NCBI GenBank assembly: GCA_030789695.1
Contig: CM061141.1
Coordinates: 171,320,807-171,384,806, forward strand
Direction: 5' to 3'
DNA: 64,000 nucleotides
DNA from: Scilla litardierei
Lineage: Eukaryota; Streptophyta; Magnoliopsida; Asparagales; Asparagaceae
Below, piece after piece: positions 58,661 to 64,000 of this stretch; position 1 is the stretch's first letter; the number at the start of each line of letters is the position of its first letter. The position numbers were made by a program, and so were the translations under genes. The notes under the pieces were generated by a model that was not told the DNA's origin, made no database searches, and was given only the letters and a program-made list of their open reading frames with translations.

Positions 58661-59200
58661 TTCGCCTCTGCTGGGGGAACTGCCCCAGACTTACGAGCGC
58701 AGGAGTCGGTCGGCGAGGGCAAAGCTACTCGGCTTAGGACCGGTCGGTGTTCACGCTGGCTGGGGGATTGCCCCAGACTTATGAGCGCAGGAGTCGGTCG
58801 GCGAGGGCAAAGCTCCTCGGCTTAGGACCGGTCGGCGTTCGCGCCGGCTGGGGGATTGCCCCAGACTTATAAGCGCAGGAGTCGGTCGGCGAGGGTGAAG
58901 CTCCTCGGCTTAGGACCGGTCGACGTCCGTGCCTGCTGGGGGAACTGCCCCAGGCTTATGAGCGCGGGGGTCGGTCGGCGAGGGCAAAGCTCCTCGGCTT
59001 AGGACCGGTCGGCGTCCGTGTCTGCTGGGGGAACTGCCCCAGGCTTATGAGCGCAGGAGTCGGTCAGTGAGGGCAAAGCTCCTCGGCTTGGGACCGGTCG
59101 GTGTCCGTGCCTGCTGGGGGAACTGCCCCAGGCTTACGAGCGCGGGGGTCGGTCGGCGAGGGCAAAGCTCCTCGGCTTAGGACCAGTCGGCGTCGGTCTC
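58660..59200. repeat. Tandem repeat, six units of about 88 bp
   Basis: Units begin GCTGGGGGAACTGCCCCAG (itself a small hairpin, GGGGxxxTGCCCC) and contain GAGCGCAGGAGTCGGTCGGC and AAAGCTCCTCGGCTTAGGAC. Starts lie near 58668, 58758, 58847, 58937, 59023 and 59112. Located between gag and the antisense ORF, where pol would lie in an autonomous relative. Confidence 0.93.
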
Positions 59201-59463
59201 CATCCTTTTGCGCTATTGGTGACATGTCAACTCCATCGGGGATTTAAGAAAAGACAAAAAAGGGAATGCATTTGTACTCTCAAGAGTCCTGTCGGACCGG
59301 TACACTTGGAGGAAAAGGAAAAAAGGAAATGAAGCTAGACAGAGGGATGTAAACCTAGATAGCTCCCTCTTACTAGGCTGCAACCGGGGGGAGAGACATC
59401 ACCCGCTCACTCTATGATGCGGAGGGGACCCTGGACGGTGTTGATCTTCTTCCCCTTGTCTGG
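59201..59463. other. Short spacer between tandem repeat and gag stop
   Basis: About 260 bp with a purine-rich AGGAAAAGGAAAAAAGGAAA stretch (59312-59331), and no coding motif. Confidence 0.4.
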
Positions 59464-61041
59464 CTATGCGGAGGTCCCTTCTCCGTGGGCCGGCTCGTCG
59501 GCCTGGTTCCTGGCGTGCCCCCGGCTCATCAGCTTCTCAATGTCCTTCTTCAAATGCCAGCAGTCTTCCGTGTCATGGCCATCGTCCTTATGGTACTTGC
59601 AGTACTTCTCCCTGTTCTTCCCACCTCTTTTAGCCTTCGGTGGGGGGCGATCAGCTCGCTCTTCCCTCTGCACTTGGGCGAGGACGACGTCTGGGGTGGT
59701 GTCCCTCGCGCTTTCTCCCCGTTGCCTGTTCCTCGGCCTCTTCTCGGTCCGGTACCCTTCGGGACTGCCTCGTCCACCGTCGCCGCGCTTGGTCCCTCGA
59801 GTGGCTTTTCCTGCGTCCTCGGCCAAGGCCTCCTCGGTTAGCATGAAGCGTTCGGCCCTCGCCATGATCCCGGGGAGGTCCTTATGGGGATCGTTGTGTA
59901 GGGACTTCTTAAGGCCTTTGTGGCGAAGCCCTTTCTTAAGGGCCGTCTGGACCACCAGGTCAGGGGGGCTGTTCACGTTCAGCCTTTCCGCATTGAAGCG
60001 GCGCATGAACTGTCGGAGCGGCTCGGACGGGCCTTGTACTATGTTGAACAGATGTTCAGCACCAGGCTTGATCTGCCTCCCCGCCATGAACTGCTTGCAG
60101 AACAACTGGGCGAGTTCCTCGAAGCTGTCGATGGAGCGGCCGGGCAGGCTGTGGTACCAGGTCCTCGCCGCTCCCCTGAGAGTAGAATAGAAGCCCCGGT
60201 AGAGTAGGTCATCGTCAGCTCCCTGGAAGGACATGTCCCCCTCATAGTCCATTACGTGGTGTCCCGGGTCCCCTATTCCGTCATACTTTCCCAGCGCCGG
60301 GATTCTGAATCGAGAGGGGACCTGTGCATCGGTTATTCTCTGTGACAAGGGGCACCGGTCTCCGTGGATGCCCCCGGGGATGCGGCAGAGGCCTGCCTCT
60401 GGCTCGTTCGGGGGTGGAGGGAGTACACGCGCCGGCGGGGCTGGCTCCACGGCCCTCGCCACGCTGGGGGTCGGGCTGACCCGGCGCTCCCGACTCCTCC
60501 CGCGGGAGCTCCTGCTCTGCCGTGATCGGTCTCTTGAGTGGTGTCGTTCGCTTCTCCGGCGGCGGGATGACCGTGACCGACGAGACGATGTCGTCATCGA
60601 TTCGCCCTCCGTCCCTTCGGTTTCCCGTCGGCTCCTTTCACGATAAGGGGAGGAGGCGCGTGACCTCGCCTGACGGGAGCCGGACCGCGTGAACCGACGC
60701 TCTGTGTTCGGTTTCCGGGTCCCGTGGTCGTCGACCACAGCGGACCGCAAGTGCGGGGGACCCCCCGCCCATCGATGGCTATCGTTCAACGCGCCTCCGT
60801 TGGACGGCGCGGGGCCGACAAGCTGCTATACCGTCGCGACCAACGTCTGGAGGCTCGCATTGGTCTCCTGAGCCAGGGCGCGGAGCTGTCCCTGTGTGGC
60901 TAGTTCTGAGCCGCCGGTCTCTTCGGTTGAGTGGGCGGGGTGGCCGTCGACGTGCGTGTCCTCGGGGTTGCCATTTGATGCGCCATTCCCCTCCTCCGGG
61001 ATGGGGGTCATGCGCTTCCTTCCATTGCTGGCTCGTGCCAT
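59464..61041 (-). CDS. gypsy Gag polyprotein, one in-frame TAG
   Basis: Starts at the ATG ending at 61041 (MARASNGRKRMTPIPEEGNG), about 40 bp inside the primer-binding site. The N-terminal 72 codons end at a TAG (60826-60828). The same frame then continues without a break for over 440 codons to 59464. It comprises an SR/RS-rich basic region, the retrotransposon Gag capsid domain (PF03732; YEGDMSFQGADDDLLYRGFY, STLRGAARTWYHSLPGRSID, FEELAQLFCKQFMAGRQ, PSEPLRQFMRRFNAERLNV), and a zinc-knuckle-like YCKYHKDDGHDTEDCWHLK (C-x2-H-x4-H-x4-C arrangement common in plant gypsy Gag). Gag would form the particle that packages element RNA. The TAG is either a recent mutation or a read-through site. No protease follows. 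Confidence 0.88.
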
Positions 61042-61079
61042 TGTAAGTGTGGTTTGCTTCTTCGTGGGACGGTTTTTGT

Positions 61080-61097
61080 TTCCCACAGACGGCGCCA
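61080..61097 (-). other. gypsy primer-binding site TGGCGCCGTCTGTGGGAA
   Basis: Lies 2 nt inside the 5' LTR on the minus strand. Identical 18-mer to 13547-13564, which ties the nested remnant at 13.5-18 kb to the same broad lineage. Confidence 0.9.
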
Positions 61098-61099
61098 GA

Positions 61100-62060
61100 T
61101 GTTTCAGAGTGTTTTCTCACTACAAAGCGTTGACCGTGGACAACCCGGTCAACGTGGTCAAGGGGCCCGCTTGGGTCCCTCGGGGGCTTCGAGTCGGTGC
61201 GGATGGGGCGAGGGGAAGCCTCGGCCCTGGTTGAGACGCTCGGCCTCGGACGGTCGCGCACGGACTCGGAGGTAGGACGACGAGGGGTAGCCTCAGTCGT
61301 CCAGCTAGATGCGTGGTCGGCGAAGGGCGAGGGGAAGCCTCGGCCCTGGGCGAGACGCTCGGCCTCGGCGGGATGTGCTCGGCCTCGGCGGTCGGACGAT
61401 GAGGGGAAGCCTCACTCGTCCAGCGGGGTACGCGGTCGGCGAGGGGCGAGGGGGAGCCTCGGCCCGTTGATCGGATGTCCTCCTGCGTAGACGAGAACGC
61501 TCGTCAGGGGGCCGGACCTTGGTTCCGGCCAAATCCCCTCCGATGCCTAAGTCAGATAGAGATCTGAAAGAGGAGGCCCGGCGGAGACGGTTCGACTCGT
61601 GAGGAGATCGGAACGGCGTCTCACGGCACGAGCGGGGGAGGAAGGAGATGGAAAGGAGGAACAAGGTCGTTGATGGAGTACCTTAGGCTTTAGATACCTG
61701 AGATGCGGTCCTTTGCTTCGTCGTCCTCCTAGCCCTTTTAAAGAGCTCCCAGCGTGATTGCCTCTGGCCCACTTCCCTCGCCCGCCCTCAATCGTGCCCC
61801 CTCAATCCGCCCCCCGTCGCCGCCCCTTGCGCTATGCCCGCACCTCCCCATTACCGTCATTTAGTGGTCGCGGAACCGGGGGAGCGGTTATCGCAGGAGT
61901 GGGCGAGTGACCAGCGGGTACTGGGGCCGGGTCGGATCGATAGCAGGGGGGGTCCCTTAGTGGGTCTTGTGACACGGGCCGGTATACGTAGATGGGCTCT
62001 TGGCCAGCAATTGGGCTCCTGGGCTCGTGTCTTTTGGGTCTCGGTCAAATAGGCGTAACA
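61100..62060 (-). repeat. 5' LTR of the gypsy element (961 bp)
   Basis: Counterpart of 54530-55491. Differences found by eye: C/T at 61237, 61321 and 61832, G/A at 61879, C/T at 61885, a 1-bp G-run indel near 61950, and G/A at about 61977. All six substitutions are transitions. Confidence 0.95.
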
Positions 62061-62065
62061 CTACT
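62061..62065. other. TSD of the gypsy element, right copy
   Basis: CTACT, identical to 54525-54529. Confidence 0.95.
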
Positions 62066-63075
62066 ATTTTGGGCAACAGTTGCACAGTTCCAATTTAAAT
62101 TACATGGGAATAGAGGAAACAACATCCACTACGCATATAAAGAACGTTTACTCTCCATTTGTCCTAATATTCCTCCAAAACTCCCATGAATTTCGTGTGA
62201 GTCCCAGAAATCAGAGATGGGTGACATTGCTTGTGTTTTGAATCCAAGAGTAAATTCTTTTAGTTTTTCCATAGAAAATGATGGTGACCCCCTTTCAGAA
62301 GCTCAGGAACGAATATTTCGATCGTACGAGGCCGAGAATGCCATTCTTCATTCATTAGAGTAAGCTAGGGCACCCAGAAACCGAAAAATACTTCAAACCT
62401 GTTATTTCAGGCACCCGTTGGGCAATTCCAATTATTTCATAAGAACAAGGAACCCTACCTCCTCTCCATTAGAAACAACGTTTACTCTCCATTTGTCCTC
62501 ACATTCCACCAAAGCTCCCACGAATTCCGTGTGAGTCCCAGAAATCAGTGACGGCTGCCATTGCTTATGTTTAGAATTCCAGAGTAAATTCTGATAATTT
62601 TTCGGTAGAAAACGATGGTGATGCACTATCGGAAGCTAAGGAATGAGGATTTCGATGAGGACTATAATAACATCTTTCATCCATTAGAGTAAGCTAGTGC
62701 AGCTAGAAACCGAAAAATGCTTTAGACCTACTATTTTGGACAACCGTTGGGCAATGCCAATTGAAATTTCATGGGAATAGAAGAAACAACCTCCACTATG
62801 CATTGAAACAACATTTACTCTCCATTTGTCCTCATATTCCTCCAAAACTCCCACGAATTCCGTGCGAGTCCCAAAAGCAGAGACAAGTGCAATTTCTTGC
62901 GTTTTAAATCCAAAGTAAATTCTTGCAGTTTCTCTGTAGAAAACAATGGTGACGCACTATCGGAAGCTAAGGAATGAAGATTTTGATTGTTTGAGGCCTA
63001 GAATGCACTCCATCATCCATTAGAGTGAGCCAAGGCAGCCAGAAACCGAAAAATACATCAAACCTCCTATTTTGA
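62066..63075 (+). repeat. Sat2 satellite array, continuation
   Basis: Three more 335-bp units in the same orientation, with TTAGAGTAAGCTAGGGCACC near 62360 and related words near 62690 and 63025. The first unit is the half split by the gypsy insertion. Confidence 0.93.
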
Positions 63076-63150
63076 GAAGATCGCCATATTCTGGAAAGCA
63101 TTTTACGGGAGATCGCCATCTTTAATAAACCGAAAAATACATCAAACTAG
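63076..63150. other. Chimeric Sat2/Sat1 junction
   Basis: Alternating short pieces: Sat2 CCGAAAAATACATCAAACCT up to about 63075, Sat1-like GAGAAGATCGCCATATT, about 25 bp of mixed sequence, Sat1 GGGAGATCGCCATCTTTAAT, then Sat2 ACCGAAAAATACATCAAACT again, then Sat1. The Sat2 word is thus duplicated around a Sat1 fragment. Confidence 0.8.
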
Positions 63151-64000
63151 AAAAAAAGCCCAAAGCTAAGAAAAATCTGCAAAAATGTCTGTTGGAACAG
63201 GAAGATCTCCATATTCAACTGAAAAAAATTGAGAAGACAAAATTAGTCTACAAAAATCTTGTCCTTTAATAAAGAGATCCATATCTTTAATAAAATGTAG
63301 AAAATTGTCTGGAGCTCAGAAAAATCAGCAAAAATGTTTGTTGGAACCGGGAGATCGCCATCTTCAACAGAAAAATAAGAGAAGAAAAAATTAGGATATA
63401 AAAATCATATCAATTAATATAAAGAATCTTATCTTCCAGAAAGTGTACAAAATAGCCCCTAGCTCAGAAAAATCTGAAAAAATATCAGTTGGAACCGGGA
63501 TATCGCCATCTTCAACTAAAAAAAATAAGAGAATACAAAATTAGGCCAAAATATCATATCATATAATAAAATGATACATATCTTCGAAAGATGTGGAAAA
63601 TAGCCCAGAGCTAAGAAAATTCCTCAAAAATGTCAGTTGGAACTAGGAGATCGTCATCTTCAACAGAGAAAAATAAGAGAAGAAAAAATTAAGTTAAAAA
63701 TCATTTCATTAAATAAAAAGATCCATAATTCCTGAAAATGAAGAAAAATAGCCCCGTGCTCAGAAAAATAGACAAAAATGTACGTGCGAACCGGGAGATC
63801 GCCATCTTCAACTAAATAATAAGAGAAGACCAAATTAGGTTATAAAAATCATATCATTTAATATAAAAATTCATATCACACAAAAAATGTAGAAAATAGC
63901 TCGGAGCTCAGAGAAATCTGAAAAATGTCTGTTGGAACCAGGTGATCTCCATCTTCAACTGAAAAATAAAAGAGGATAAAATTAGGCCAAAAATCATATC
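63151..64000 (-). repeat. Sat1 satellite array, right-most block
   Basis: About six monomers in the reversed orientation to the window end. Monomers at about 63165-63600 follow the same variant order as 37590-38040, including the AGAATCTTATCTTCCAGAAA then GTGTACAAAATAGCCC monomer, which shows the same higher-order repeat on both sides of the Sat2 island. Confidence 0.93.

Larger units (their letters stand above)
54530..62060 (-). mobile_element. Young non-autonomous gypsy element: gag plus antisense ORF
   Basis: Complete 7531-bp insertion in Sat2 with LTRs of 962 and 961 bp (TGTTTCAGAG ... GGCGTAACA), a 5-bp TSD CTACT, a TGGCGCCGTCTGTGGGAA primer-binding site next to the right LTR and a GATGGGGGCAAT purine tract next to the left LTR. 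Sense strand is minus. It encodes Gag (61041-59464), no protease, RT, RNase H or integrase, and an intron-containing ORF on the opposite strand (56114-58264). The primer-binding site and antisense ORF fit the plant Tat branch of Ty3/gypsy. LTRs differ by about six substitutions and one indel by eye, so the insertion is recent. Movement would need pol in trans. Confidence 0.93.

Overview
This window is eukaryotic, repeat-dominated DNA, almost certainly from a flowering plant. The evidence is plant-type Ty1/copia and Ty3/gypsy elements, Helitrons, a hAT-type MITE, a plant class I small heat shock protein and a fragment of a plant MHK-type protein kinase. I see no ordinary single-copy chromosomal gene, rRNA or tRNA. 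The matrix is an AT-rich satellite (Sat1, unit about 146 bp) that fills about 27 kb. Other elements have been inserted into it, often with clean target-site duplications (TSDs). The setting looks pericentromeric or heterochromatic, but no centromere function can be shown from sequence.

Left part (1-35148): Sat1 runs in one orientation. It is interrupted by a decayed minus-strand copia element (526-6941, with a GC-rich hairpin minisatellite in its leader) and by a large minus-strand copia element with SIRE-like gag (9056-21342, TSD GTTTG). That second element keeps gag but has no pol. Nested inside it are a (TA)n tract, a Helitron-like element built of 77/49-bp units (about 11590-13079), and a rearranged gypsy remnant with head-to-head LTRs (13547-18045). 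Sat1 then continues to a 500-base assembly gap (35149-35648).

Right of the gap Sat1 runs in the opposite orientation. The first 2.5 kb is an inverted copy of 29.2-31.8 kb and even shares a SINE-like insertion. This right array is interrupted by a hAT-type MITE (39433-39906, 8-bp TSD), a copia gag-protease fragment (about 43349-44375) and a 4.4-kb Helitron (45089-49493). The Helitron carries an apparently full-length class I sHSP ORF and a three-exon fragment of an MHK-like kinase gene. It also holds a second Helitron 5' end inside it, which suggests the genes were captured by read-through.

From about 49766 to 63075 lies an island of a second satellite (Sat2, unit about 335 bp). A young gypsy element (54530-62060, TSD CTACT, LTRs about 99% identical) is inserted in it. 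That element has no pol. It encodes Gag on the minus strand and an intron-containing antisense ORF with its own TATA box on the plus strand. Sat1 resumes at about 63076 through a chimeric junction.

The items most worth follow-up are the gene-carrying Helitron, the gag plus antisense-ORF gypsy element, the inverted and higher-order organisation of Sat1 around the gap, and the length-quantised minisatellite made of Helitron-like 5' ends.
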